The position numbers and the translations under genes were made by a program. 9,140 nt of DNA from JANWLD01 sp036278875. GTDB taxonomy: Bacteria > Patescibacteriota > Saccharimonadia > Saccharimonadales > 2-12-FULL-41-12. The first letter of the stretch is position 1. Each line of letters starts with the position of its first letter. Positions 1-6,257 of the stretch are shown piece by piece. The notes under the pieces are model-generated. The model was given only the letters and a program-made list of their open reading frames with translations. It did not search any database and was not told where the DNA came from. The stretch spans positions 1 through 9,140 of the forward strand of contig DASUKF010000012.1 of assembly GCA_036278875.1 (NCBI GenBank). The letters are read 5' to 3'.

Positions 1-445
1 AAGGGTTGTTAATCACGACTAGCGGCTGCTTGCCTTTGGATAAGATGCTCATTATGTTCTTCCTGAGAGAATCAAGATCCAGTTCGAATAAACCGGATAT
101 GTCATTTACTGAGTAGAATCGCGGTTCATGACCATATTTTGAAGATAGAACTCTATAATAGCCCCAGGAATATTTTGGAAGTAGGAGCTGTAGATTATCG
201 TCAATTGTGCGAGAAAATGTGGATCGAAGAAAATCCTCGACCCCGTTTGATATGTAGATCTCACTTTTTGAACAATTGTACTTTTCAGTCAGAACTTTTT
301 CCAGTTTTGACTCCATATTGTAAATACTGAAGTTTATATCACTTTTGTCTATAAGATCCGAAACACTGAAAGGCAGGTCGTTGTGTAGCTCATTCCTTGA
401 TAAATCTATTATTTTTGGGCTTCTTTGCCGATTGATTTCACTCAT
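1..445 (-). CDS. Partial PLP-dependent aminotransferase, histidinol-phosphate aminotransferase-like (N-terminal 148 codons)
   Basis: The reading frame opens at ATG 445-443 and continues out of the window, so only the first 148 residues are visible. It looks like a class I/II fold-I aminotransferase of the HisC type. The N-terminus IDLSRNELHNDLP (13-25) matches the substrate-lid start of these enzymes (usual form LNxNENP). YISNGVEDFL (64-73) fits the cofactor-phosphate-binding turn, and PKYSWGYYRVLSSKYG (90-105) fits the PxYxxY segment. The last visible residues VVINNP (143-148) are the start of the family's NPNNPTG loop. The Schiff-base lysine lies outside the window. The ATG is 2 nt after the stop of the ATP-grasp gene (TAA-TA-ATG) and has no Shine-Dalgarno, so translational coupling is likely. 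A role in histidine synthesis is not implied: the partner gene points to a specialised amino-acid or peptide pathway (inference). The family call is firm; the substrate is unknown. Confidence 0.85.
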   Translation of the reverse strand, partial: MSEINRQRSPKIIDLSRNELHNDLPFSVSDLIDKSDINFSIYNMESKLEKVLTEKYNCSKSEIYISNGVEDFLRSTFSRTIDDNLQLLLPKYSWGYYRVLSSKYGHEPRFYSVNDISGLFELDLDSLRKNIMSILSKGKQPLVVINNP

Positions 446-447
446 TA

Positions 448-1530
448 TTAGCCAAGATTCATTATTTTATCTCTTTTTATCAACTTGCTTTTGGCTCCGA
501 ATCTTTGAATATAAAGATACCCAGGTTTGCATGGATTGACGGTATTCTTCAGTGAAGGTGCGTCATTGAATGCCTCTATATACAACTTTGGAAAATTCAG
601 TCCCAAAAGCGCTAAGAAGTAAGTTGAAGTAAAAAATCTGCTAGCTTGGATCTCTGTGGCAACAGGATCCCCATTGTCGTCAACTAAATAATCAATCCCC
701 ATAACGCCGTTAACCGATCCGAATGACCTCGCTATTTTGTCGGATAGCTCATGAATATAATCATTTGATATTGTCATATTTGCTCCCGTGTACCCTGTAA
801 CCCCCGACACCGTTAGGTCTGAATGCTCCCAATAAAGTCTCTTTCTTACTTGACTTGCAATAAGATCGTTGTTCTTATATAGCGCAATCCACGAAACCAT
901 CTCTCCTGGAGACAAGTCGTCGCTTAAACGTTGTTTCCAGGTACAGGATTCTTTTATATCAATCCTTTTTGACACCAAGTAATCACCCCAGCCATTTCTT
1001 TCGTCAAGTACATGAGAAATTGCTTCCACGCTATCTGCTTTAAAAGATCCCTTTCCGCCTTGTCCGCTTTTTTCCCGTACCCAAAACTTATTGGAACTTA
1101 TGTTTCTGGAAATCTCATGCAGATCTTCAACATTCTTTGGTAAACCGGTATAGGGAACATTAAACCCTTTTTTAACTAGATGACGGTAAGTGAGATATTT
1201 ATCTTCGTAGATAACAACTTGCTCATGCGCCGGCAGAAATACGGGGTATCTATTCCTGTGTTTGGAATATTCAAGCATATAATGGTCAGATTTGGACTGA
1301 TAAGTCAGGTCAAAATCGACGTTTGATTCTTTTCTGGCAATATCGATTACTTTTGAAGGATGTTGATTTTGGGCTTCAGACACGTAAATGTTCTGATCAG
1401 TTTCTGATAATAAAGATCGAATAGGATGAGTTGAAGTGCCGTAAACTTTGCAATCAACCGCCGCATATTTTAAACAAGATACAAAATTACTGCCAGAAGA
1501 TTTATCTGAATTCAGAACTAAAATATTCAT
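448..1530 (-). CDS. ATP-grasp carboxylate ligase-like protein (CarB/COG0458-like)
   Basis: This 360-residue protein has the three-part ATP-grasp layout. A Rossmann-like start MNILVLNSDKSSGSNFV (1-17) is followed by DKYLTYRHLVKKGFNVPYTG (110-129), the usual entry to the ATP-grasp core. FWVREKSGQGGKGS (149-162) is the flexible phosphate-binding loop, YLVSKRI (184-190) takes the place of the 'vqeyi' adenine-contact strand, and GIDYLVD (278-284) with ATEIQASRF (291-299) carries the metal-binding acidic residues. Where many relatives read EINPR it has EIQAS, so a usual Asn ligand is Gln. ATP-grasp enzymes activate a carboxylate as acyl phosphate and join it to an amine or similar nucleophile. This one resembles the stand-alone CarB-like ligases found in small-molecule and surface-sugar clusters rather than true carbamoyl-phosphate synthase, which is much longer. 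It sits 1 nt behind a 28-codon ORF and 2 nt ahead of an aminotransferase. Hand counts suggest it is AT-richer than the genes right of the tRNA. Substrate unknown. Confidence 0.85.
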   Translation of the reverse strand: MNILVLNSDKSSGSNFVSCLKYAAVDCKVYGTSTHPIRSLLSETDQNIYVSEAQNQHPSKVIDIARKESNVDFDLTYQSKSDHYMLEYSKHRNRYPVFLPAHEQVVIYEDKYLTYRHLVKKGFNVPYTGLPKNVEDLHEISRNISSNKFWVREKSGQGGKGSFKADSVEAISHVLDERNGWGDYLVSKRIDIKESCTWKQRLSDDLSPGEMVSWIALYKNNDLIASQVRKRLYWEHSDLTVSGVTGYTGANMTISNDYIHELSDKIARSFGSVNGVMGIDYLVDDNGDPVATEIQASRFFTSTYFLALLGLNFPKLYIEAFNDAPSLKNTVNPCKPGYLYIQRFGAKSKLIKRDKIMNLG

Positions 1531-1531
1531 C

Positions 1532-1618
1532 CTATTCAGTACCGTTAAATAGAGCAGTTGGCCTAAAGAGTTTACGAGGCCTTACTTCTTCGATCCTGCC
1601 TAGGGAAATATTAGCCAT
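1532..1618 (-). CDS. Putative 28-aa peptide directly upstream of the ATP-grasp gene
   Basis: ATG 1618-1616 opens a 28-codon frame ending at TAG 1534-1532. One G separates this stop from the ATG of the ATP-grasp gene (TAG-G-ATG), the spacing expected for translational coupling. The peptide begins MANISLGRIEEV, has a basic middle (RPRKLFRP) and ends in TALFNGTE. It has no membrane segment. No Shine-Dalgarno precedes it. Possible roles are a precursor peptide modified by the neighbouring ligase, a leader peptide that controls its translation, or a chance frame. It fills nearly the whole space between the tRNA and the ligase gene, which makes chance less attractive but does not exclude it. I know of no matching family. 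Confidence 0.4.
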   Translation of the reverse strand: MANISLGRIEEVRPRKLFRPTALFNGTE

Positions 1619-1626
1619 GATCTATT

Positions 1627-1642
1627 AATATTATGAAATATT
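1627..1642 (-). repeat. AT-rich inverted repeat abutting the tRNA 3' end
   Basis: AATATT (1627-1632) and AATATT (1637-1642) flank a 4-nt loop directly next to the CCA end of the tRNA. The RNA could fold into a weak 6-bp A-U hairpin. It has no GC core and no U-run, so I do not call it an intrinsic terminator. It may be a processing signal or part of the promoter for the downstream unit (it includes CATAAT on the minus strand). Confidence 0.35.
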
Positions 1643-1716
1643 TGGCTGGGGATGAGGGATTCGAACCCCCGATCATGGGACCAGAACCCACTGCCTTACC
1701 ACTTGGCTAATCCCCA
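1643..1716 (-). tRNA. tRNA-Gln (anticodon CTG), 3' CCA encoded
   Basis: The cloverleaf closes by hand. The acceptor stem TGGGGAT/ATCCCCA is seven pairs, with the U1-A72 first pair known from bacterial glutamine tRNAs. The D arm has GCC/GGC with GG in the loop. The anticodon stem GTGGG/CCCAT encloses the 7-nt loop TTCTGGT, giving anticodon CTG at 1684-1682, which reads CAG. The variable loop is GATC. The T arm GGGGG/CCCTC encloses TTCGAAT. The discriminator is G (1646) and CCA is encoded (1645-1643). Its 3' end points at the AT-richer ATP-grasp/aminotransferase region. Genomic islands often integrate at tRNA 3' ends. Confidence 0.97.
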
Positions 1717-1727
1717 ATAACTAATAG

Positions 1728-1757
1728 ATTATAACAGATGAACGACTATCGTTTTAA
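1728..1757 (-). promoter_or_regulatory. Predicted sigma70-type promoter for tRNA-Gln
   Basis: A perfect TATAAT lies at 1733-1728 on the minus strand, with TTAAAA (4/6 to TTGACA) at 1757-1752 and an 18-nt spacer. The start site would fall near 1721, about 5 nt before the mature tRNA 5' end. The -35 overlaps the last codons of the upstream protein gene. Confidence 0.6.
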
Positions 1758-2750
1758 CCAGCCGGCCTCAAGGAGCTGTTCGTATTTTTCCCAAAGGCCG
1801 GCAAGGACCTGTTTCCTATAACCGTCTTTAATTTCTCCTCCATTGCTGTTGTCTGATTTTTCTAAGGCACTTATTCTATAGAGAAGATAGCCGTCTATAA
1901 AGTCAGGGTCGAATTCGACGCCTTTTTTCTGTAACTCCTTAACCATTAAATCTGCTCGTCTGAATGATCGGCTTGTATCTGAGTCTGAATCTTCTCCAGA
2001 AGCGCTTGCATCAACAGCAAAACCAAGAATATCATTAAGCACGCCTCTGAGATGAGAATAACCTATTAATACCAAAGTGGTCTCAGAGTCTTCATCTTGA
2101 TAATCTTCGGCGTTTTCGCCGGGCATTACGGCTTTGGTGACAAGCGGATCAACTATAGGGTTGCTGATTCCGTCTAGTCGATGTTCTCTGGCATAAAGTT
2201 CGCGGTTGCCGTCAATTGCCGGCGATGTTCCCTTATCCGGGTCAATAGCCAAAGCACCATAAGTAGGAAGTTCAATCCTGTGTTTGCTATGTACGTTGGG
2301 ACCTCTGGCTATAACCAGACCTTTTGTTTCAATCCTAAATTCCGGGTCGGGTTCCTGCAATAGGGCGAAATCAACCCAGTCTTTATTTGTATTTATCACA
2401 GTTACGGGCTGGCCTGCAGAGCCTTTTATTGAGGCATCTAATTCGGCTATTCGCTGGCATGCCTCCAGGTCAGGATTTTCAGGAAGCTGCATATCTTCGT
2501 TGCCTAAAGAGAGGGCTATTACGTTTTGCAGACGTGAATCGTATATGCCTAAAACATCTCTAAGCTTAGCTTCTTCCAAAGACCCGATTTCTCCCTGATG
2601 TCGCCCTTGAATTCCGGCTATCTGAGCATCTACTGCTTTAAGCCTGGTTTCTACTCTATCAAGGCCGCTTCTGGCGTCCGCCGCACCTGATTGCGCGTCA
2701 GCTAATTCGGTTTGTGCTCTTAGTGCCTCGGCACTTAATTCGATACCCAT
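1746..2750 (-). CDS. Hypothetical protein with N-terminal coiled coil (paralogue A)
   Basis: I do not recognise this 334-residue protein. Residues 5-65 are Ala/Glu/Gln/Arg-rich with heptad character and no helix breakers (for example AQTELADAQSGAADARSGL), so a coiled coil is likely. A mixed alpha/beta region follows (95-245), including VTVINTNKDWVDFALL and TLVLIGYSHLRGVLNDILGF. Acidic Ser/Asp-rich linkers lie at about 217-224 and 250-262. A helical C-terminus (265-334) ends WEKYEQLLEAGWLKR. It has no signal peptide or membrane segment, so it is probably cytoplasmic. The ATG at 2750 is 12 nt behind the stop of the upstream gene and has no clear Shine-Dalgarno, so it is probably co-transcribed. 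The layout matches its upstream neighbour: coiled coil, then a segment with ACQRIAELDASIKG aligning to GLERIAAVDDAVKEN, then a helical tail. This suggests a divergent tandem duplication. Function unknown. Confidence 0.8.
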   Translation of the reverse strand: MGIELSAEALRAQTELADAQSGAADARSGLDRVETRLKAVDAQIAGIQGRHQGEIGSLEEAKLRDVLGIYDSRLQNVIALSLGNEDMQLPENPDLEACQRIAELDASIKGSAGQPVTVINTNKDWVDFALLQEPDPEFRIETKGLVIARGPNVHSKHRIELPTYGALAIDPDKGTSPAIDGNRELYAREHRLDGISNPIVDPLVTKAVMPGENAEDYQDEDSETTLVLIGYSHLRGVLNDILGFAVDASASGEDSDSDTSRSFRRADLMVKELQKKGVEFDPDFIDGYLLYRISALEKSDNSNGGEIKDGYRKQVLAGLWEKYEQLLEAGWLKR

Positions 2751-2762
2751 GGTAATGCCAAG

Positions 2763-3833
2763 TTATATTTCACCAAATCCAGGCTTGAACCTTTCAAGTT
2801 TGCTAAGGTCTAGATGAATACCAAGATGGAGTGCCAGAACAGGTAACCTTGAAGCTTCTCTGACCGCGGCGTCCTTATCCCATTCGCTGATTTGGGCTAA
2901 ACGGCTGTCAAAGAACTGGTGAAGAAACTTGCCTGCCGCTTCTCCGGTGAGGAGAAAGTCTTCTTTACCCCCACGTTTCAAAAGTTCTTCGGCATCTACT
3001 TCGCCGGTGAATTCTTCCAAGACCCTTATGTGGGTCGGATCAGTCAAGGGTAGGTGTGAAGCTTCAATTTGCGTTCTAGACAACCAACCACCGCCCTCTA
3101 CTTCATCATCTTCGTCCGCACTTCGGTCAAGCACAGGGTCATAGCTGTGCTCATCTTTCTTTGGGTCATCGAAATTACCCGAGACAAAGCCGAATGCCGC
3201 AGATCTTTCACCATCGCCGACATCATATGGTTGCAGGGGGACCCGCACCCTGTCTACACCGTCTTCCGAATCATCGCCTTTGGATGTATCTATCAATAAT
3301 CCTTCATTGTATTGCCTGGTGCGGCCGAAGGCCATGTTGCCGTCTTGGACTACTACGAATACCGCTCCATGATTTTCTTTCACCGCGTCATCTACCGCGG
3401 CAATTCTTTCAAGGCCTTCTTGACTTGTATCTCCATGGGTAGCAAAAGCGGCAAATAAAAGCTGGTCGCCGCGCGGAGCATCGGGCTTACTGGCGAGGGT
3501 ACGTAGCCGGCCTTTCCAGTGCGATACTCTGCCGCTATGAGATTTAAGTTCGCCCTCAAACCGGGTTTTGTCCCTGATGAGCGGCGCTCGCTCTTCTTCA
3601 AGTCCTCCCAGTTCCATTTCGTGAAAAGCCCGTATTTGAGCCAATTCTCTTTCGTGCCTTGCTTCTATATCATTTTTTCGGGCTGTTAAATCATTGAGCC
3701 CGCTAACTGCCGCATCATGTCCGTCTATTATTTCCTGTCGTTCTTGTCCTGTTTCTAGTGCCTTGGGCAAAGATACTTCAGGACCTCTTTCTACTTCATC
3801 ACCATTTCCACCGCTGGCGCCTTGGTTTGTCAT
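2763..3833 (-). CDS. Hypothetical protein with N-terminal coiled coil (paralogue B)
   Basis: I do not recognise this 356-residue protein. A polar, disordered-looking N-terminus (1-25) leads into a charged coiled coil (about 28-112), e.g. IEARHERELAQIRAFHEMEL. A mixed region follows with AVFVVVQDGNMAFGRTRQYN (157-176), a long acidic stretch (185-250) with many Asp/Glu, and a C-terminal helical part (265-345). It has no signal peptide or transmembrane segment. A GTG at 3839 would extend the frame by two codons, but it overlaps the Shine-Dalgarno AAGGAG (3844-3839). The ATG at 3833, five bases after AAGGAG, is therefore the likely start. It is the first gene of a two-gene unit with the downstream paralogue. 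No enzymatic motif is visible; a structural or scaffold role is possible but unproven. Confidence 0.8.
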   Translation of the reverse strand: MTNQGASGGNGDEVERGPEVSLPKALETGQERQEIIDGHDAAVSGLNDLTARKNDIEARHERELAQIRAFHEMELGGLEEERAPLIRDKTRFEGELKSHSGRVSHWKGRLRTLASKPDAPRGDQLLFAAFATHGDTSQEGLERIAAVDDAVKENHGAVFVVVQDGNMAFGRTRQYNEGLLIDTSKGDDSEDGVDRVRVPLQPYDVGDGERSAAFGFVSGNFDDPKKDEHSYDPVLDRSADEDDEVEGGGWLSRTQIEASHLPLTDPTHIRVLEEFTGEVDAEELLKRGGKEDFLLTGEAAGKFLHQFFDSRLAQISEWDKDAAVREASRLPVLALHLGIHLDLSKLERFKPGFGEI

Positions 3834-3838
3834 AGACA

Positions 3839-3844
3839 CTCCTT
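3839..3844 (-). promoter_or_regulatory. Ribosome binding site fixing the start of paralogue B
   Basis: AAGGAG is followed by TGTCT and then ATG (3833-3831). It is the clearest Shine-Dalgarno in the window apart from the one inside the metK hairpin, and it excludes the GTG at 3839 as start. Confidence 0.8.
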
Positions 3845-3854
3845 ATTTTTGCAA

Positions 3855-3883
3855 ATTTTAACACTAAATGGTCTTATTAGCAA
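3855..3883 (-). promoter_or_regulatory. Predicted promoter for the paralogue B-A operon
   Basis: On the minus strand TTGCTA (3883-3878) and TAAAAT (3860-3855) are separated by exactly 17 nt. This is a sigma70-like arrangement (4/6 and 5/6). Transcription would start near 3848, leaving a short leader that contains the AAGGAG site. Confidence 0.6.
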
Positions 3884-3942
3884 CATTTTATTAAGATAAG
3901 CAATTTTTATTTTAGGGGTGACCTGCTAGGATTCCTTTAATT

Positions 3943-4122
3943 ATGAGGTTCTTGGTTTTAGGATTGTTCGCATTCGGCCTGGCTTATTCGCCGGTTTATC
4001 TGATGGAAAAGTTCGTCCAGCCCCAGCTGGATGAGATGAAATATCAATATTCACACGCCGAGGAGATAGCCAATAAGGCTGCAAGCGTCGATACTTACAA
4101 GAATCATTCTTCCGGGTTGTGA
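3943..4122 (+). CDS. Small (59 aa) signal-anchored protein, unknown function
   Basis: ATG 3943 opens a 59-codon frame ending TGA 4120-4122. The N-terminus MRFLVLGLFAFGLAYSPVYL is one hydrophobic segment with a positive charge at position 2, fitting a membrane anchor or uncleaved signal. Residues 22-58 form a polar, probably helical tail (KFVQPQLDEMKYQYSHAEEI). There is no good Shine-Dalgarno and no convincing promoter. The last 19 bases overlap the 3' end of the convergent MFS gene. It fills the gap between two minus-strand genes on the opposite strand. The sensible hydrophobic/amphipathic pattern supports a real gene, but small size and lack of homology knowledge keep confidence moderate. 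Confidence 0.5.
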   Translation: MRFLVLGLFAFGLAYSPVYLMEKFVQPQLDEMKYQYSHAEEIANKAASVDTYKNHSSGL

Positions 4123-5360
4123 TTCTGCCGGATTGTATCCGAAGGCGCGTTTTCTTGTCGGGCTCTATATATGAAGGGCAGGGATATCACGCTGATACAT
4201 CCGGAAACGATATAAGAAGTGGAATAGCTGTAGACATCGGCGACTTTACCCAGGACGGGCTGGAACACGACTCCGCCGCTGGAACCCACCAGCGAGTCAA
4301 ATGACAGGACGGTGGCTCTTTGTGCGGACGGTATTGCTCCATTAAGATATGCCTGGCGCACCGGCATGGTTCCTGCGAAGATAAGCGCCCAGACTATTAT
4401 CAAGACTATAGCTAAAGCGAAGCTGTTTATCCAGCCAAAAATTATCAGTATCAGGGCGCTTACGGCCGCTCCATACAGAAGTATGCTCGTCCGCTTGTTG
4501 AAAGCTTTTATGATTTTCGGCACTAAAAGACCGCCGACAATCTGCGCCCCGGCCACTATGGCCGCGACTAATCCGGCGATACTGTATGCATCCGGGTTGC
4601 CGTAAAGTTTCAAAAGATACGGCTGAAGAGCGTAAAAGACATAAAAACTTATGCCCGTCAGGAAAGGCGAAGACAGCATCAGCCAGCGCACTTTCGTATT
4701 TCTTATTCCGTACTCGATGGATTTATCCAGAATATTTTTCATGTCCTTGAGCGGTTTCTTACTACGTTTAGGCACGAAGCCGATGTCTCGCATGACGAAG
4801 AAGGCCGTTATGAAGCTAATGCCCAGTATAGCCGCGCGGATAATATATGGAATCCCCAGGTTCGTTGCCTGGGCGATTATACCGCCGGCGACCGAACCGC
4901 TGAGCATGGCGATTCCACCGACTATCTGTCCCCGGGCGAATATATGGTCAAGCTCGCCTTCGTATTTGCTGGCATACATGGCGTCTACCAGCCAGGCCTC
5001 TACTGCGCCGGAAAAGAAAGTGAAGCCAAGACCGAGCACGATAGAAGACAAGGCCCAGCCCCAGAACGGCCCCTGGATTTCCCACATGTACAGGTAGGCA
5101 AGGGTGGATGCGCCAAGCGTCAAAGACCCCAGTAGAAAAGAGGCCCGTCTGCCCCAGCTATCGGCTATGACGCCGGTAGGTACCTCGAACAGTACTTGAC
5201 CTACGGTAAAGAAAGCGTTAGCCGCGAACGCCTGGGTGTTGTTCAGGCCGGCATTGAGCAGGAAAAGAGTGTTTATTCCCCATATCAGCGATGCCGCCAG
5301 AGTATTTAGCAGCGTAAGTGTAAGATAAACGCGCTGGACCCTCCGCGCTTCTGGATTCAT
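4104..5360 (-). CDS. Major facilitator superfamily transporter (multidrug-type)
   Basis: This 418-residue integral membrane protein has about 12 hydrophobic segments, the usual number and length for MFS carriers. The motif-A signature follows the second segment: VPTGVIADSWGRRASF (60-75), with the conserved Asp and Arg-Arg of the cytoplasmic loop 2-3. A central basic loop with VPKRSKKPLKDMKNILD separates the two halves, and the tail is polar and charged. The family exports or imports small molecules using the proton gradient; the motif resembles drug or macrolide exporters, but the substrate cannot be read from sequence. A TTG at 5366 would add two codons. I prefer ATG 5360 because a TGATACAAT element ends 6 nt before it, implying a leaderless transcript. 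The gene starts 21 nt after the GGDEF stop and may also be read through from that gene. Its 3' end overlaps the small convergent ORF. Confidence 0.9.
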   Translation of the reverse strand: MNPEARRVQRVYLTLTLLNTLAASLIWGINTLFLLNAGLNNTQAFAANAFFTVGQVLFEVPTGVIADSWGRRASFLLGSLTLGASTLAYLYMWEIQGPFWGWALSSIVLGLGFTFFSGAVEAWLVDAMYASKYEGELDHIFARGQIVGGIAMLSGSVAGGIIAQATNLGIPYIIRAAILGISFITAFFVMRDIGFVPKRSKKPLKDMKNILDKSIEYGIRNTKVRWLMLSSPFLTGISFYVFYALQPYLLKLYGNPDAYSIAGLVAAIVAGAQIVGGLLVPKIIKAFNKRTSILLYGAAVSALILIIFGWINSFALAIVLIIVWALIFAGTMPVRQAYLNGAIPSAQRATVLSFDSLVGSSGGVVFQPVLGKVADVYSYSTSYIVSGCISVISLPFIYRARQENAPSDTIRQNHNPEE

Positions 5361-5366
5361 ATCCAA

Positions 5367-5375
5367 ATTGTATCA
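5367..5375 (-). promoter_or_regulatory. Candidate extended -10 promoter for the MFS gene
   Basis: TGATACAAT on the minus strand matches an extended -10 (TGn plus TACAAT). No -35 is visible at 16-18 nt. Only 6 nt separate the hexamer from ATG 5360, so the transcript would begin at or next to the start codon. Confidence 0.45.
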
Positions 5376-5381
5376 GAAAAT

Positions 5382-6164
5382 TTACTGCGGGCGGGATAAT
5401 CTATGTTCTGCCTTGGCATCACGAAGGGCAAGGTTTACTTCTTCTAGCGTTGAACCAGTGGCACCGGTAAGGCTTACGGTCGTAGATCCGTATTGCATGC
5501 TGCCTTCGTCTCCATAGGTACTTATAATTCTTTCCAGTAACTCATCGGCTATATCTGTAGGTGCTAATACTATGAATTCGTCGCCGCCCACCCGGAAAGT
5601 ACTGTCTTGTTCTTGCTCTTCATCTTCCGATTCAGCTTCAAGCCGGAAAGTACGTTCGCCATATCCGTACTCTTCTGCAGTATTCCTGATGTGCCGGCCT
5701 ATACCCTTAAGCGCTTCATCCCCCTCGTCATCTCCCAGTTCCTTGTTTATTTTTCCGAAGTCATTAGCATCAAGCTTTATTATTGCGACATTCGGGTCTG
5801 CTTCGGCTGTTGCCAGAGCTTCTTTGAACGCATGCCTACTGCCAAGTCCCGTAAGCTCGTCTATCATGGCAAGACGCTTATATCTTCGTTTCTCGGCTTC
5901 GTCTTTATCAATTTTTTCCTGAAGTTCCGGCGAACCGAATATCGCGATTTCTTTGATTAATTCGGGAGTTATTTCTTCGACATCAGTCACGCCGTAGGCA
6001 GATATGGCGATTTCGGCGATATTACCCCTTACAGCCATGAATCTTTCTAGCTTTTCCGGGTCGTAACCATATTCAATGCCGGCAGCGTGAGCTTGGTCTA
6101 CAAACTCTGCAACCACCATCTCTCGTTCAACTCCTACCAGTGCCTGGTTCCTGTCAAAGACCAT
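5382..6164 (-). CDS. Soluble GGDEF-domain protein (putative diguanylate cyclase)
   Basis: This 260-residue protein has a helical N-terminal part (1-95, no known sensor domain) and a GGDEF domain. Recognisable motifs are IDELTGLGSRHAF (101-113), LDANDFGKIN (131-140), GDDEGDEAL (144-152) and the signature VGGDEF (192-197). GGDEF enzymes condense two GTP into cyclic di-GMP. D132 and the GGDEF acids are present, but the second Asp of the usual DxD is Asn134 and the FK lysine is displaced (FGK). An acidic insert (about 176-187, ESEDEEQEQD) lies just before the signature, where the inhibitory RxxD site normally sits; I see no RxxD. There is no membrane segment, so it is probably cytoplasmic. It may be active, or may be a degenerate GTP or c-di-GMP binder. 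The ATG at 6164 follows TATAAT by 6 nt, suggesting a leaderless mRNA. The MFS gene is 21 nt downstream. Confidence 0.9.
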   Translation of the reverse strand: MVFDRNQALVGVEREMVVAEFVDQAHAAGIEYGYDPEKLERFMAVRGNIAEIAISAYGVTDVEEITPELIKEIAIFGSPELQEKIDKDEAEKRRYKRLAMIDELTGLGSRHAFKEALATAEADPNVAIIKLDANDFGKINKELGDDEGDEALKGIGRHIRNTAEEYGYGERTFRLEAESEDEEQEQDSTFRVGGDEFIVLAPTDIADELLERIISTYGDEGSMQYGSTTVSLTGATGSTLEEVNLALRDAKAEHRLSRPQ

Positions 6165-6170
6165 TCATAT

Positions 6171-6199
6171 ATTATAGCATAAACACTATAAAATATCAA
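6171..6199 (-). promoter_or_regulatory. Strong predicted promoter for the GGDEF gene (leaderless)
   Basis: The minus strand has TTGATA (6199-6194), a 17-nt spacer and a perfect TATAAT (6176-6171), preceded by TGC, so it is also an extended -10. The ATG at 6164 begins 6 nt after the hexamer. The RNA start would therefore coincide with the start codon. Confidence 0.75.
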
Positions 6200-6228
6200 G
6201 ATAGAAACTTCTTTCACGTTATGTTAAT

Positions 6229-6257
6229 TTAAGAATCATTAACAACTTAGATATAAA
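6229..6257 (+). promoter_or_regulatory. Weak candidate promoter for metK
   Basis: TTAAGA (6229-6234) and TATAAA (6252-6257) are spaced by 17 nt. A start near 6264 would cut into the riboswitch P2 stem and remove any P1, so the true promoter may lie further upstream in 6200-6245, where I see nothing better. Confidence 0.25.

Noticed and set aside
139..539. Plus-strand frames at the left edge
   Set aside because: The minus strand carries a continuous aminotransferase frame with recognisable motifs through this region, and the ATP-grasp gene covers the rest.
3834..3839. GTG 3839 as start of paralogue B
   Set aside because: The GTG overlaps the AAGGAG Shine-Dalgarno, which is correctly spaced only for ATG 3833.
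4119..5135. Open frames on the plus strand across the MFS gene
   Set aside because: They lie antisense to a clear membrane transporter, lack start signals and show no protein-like motifs.
5572..5960. Plus-strand frames opposite the GGDEF gene
   Set aside because: Ser-rich shadows of the Asp/Glu-rich minus-strand gene.
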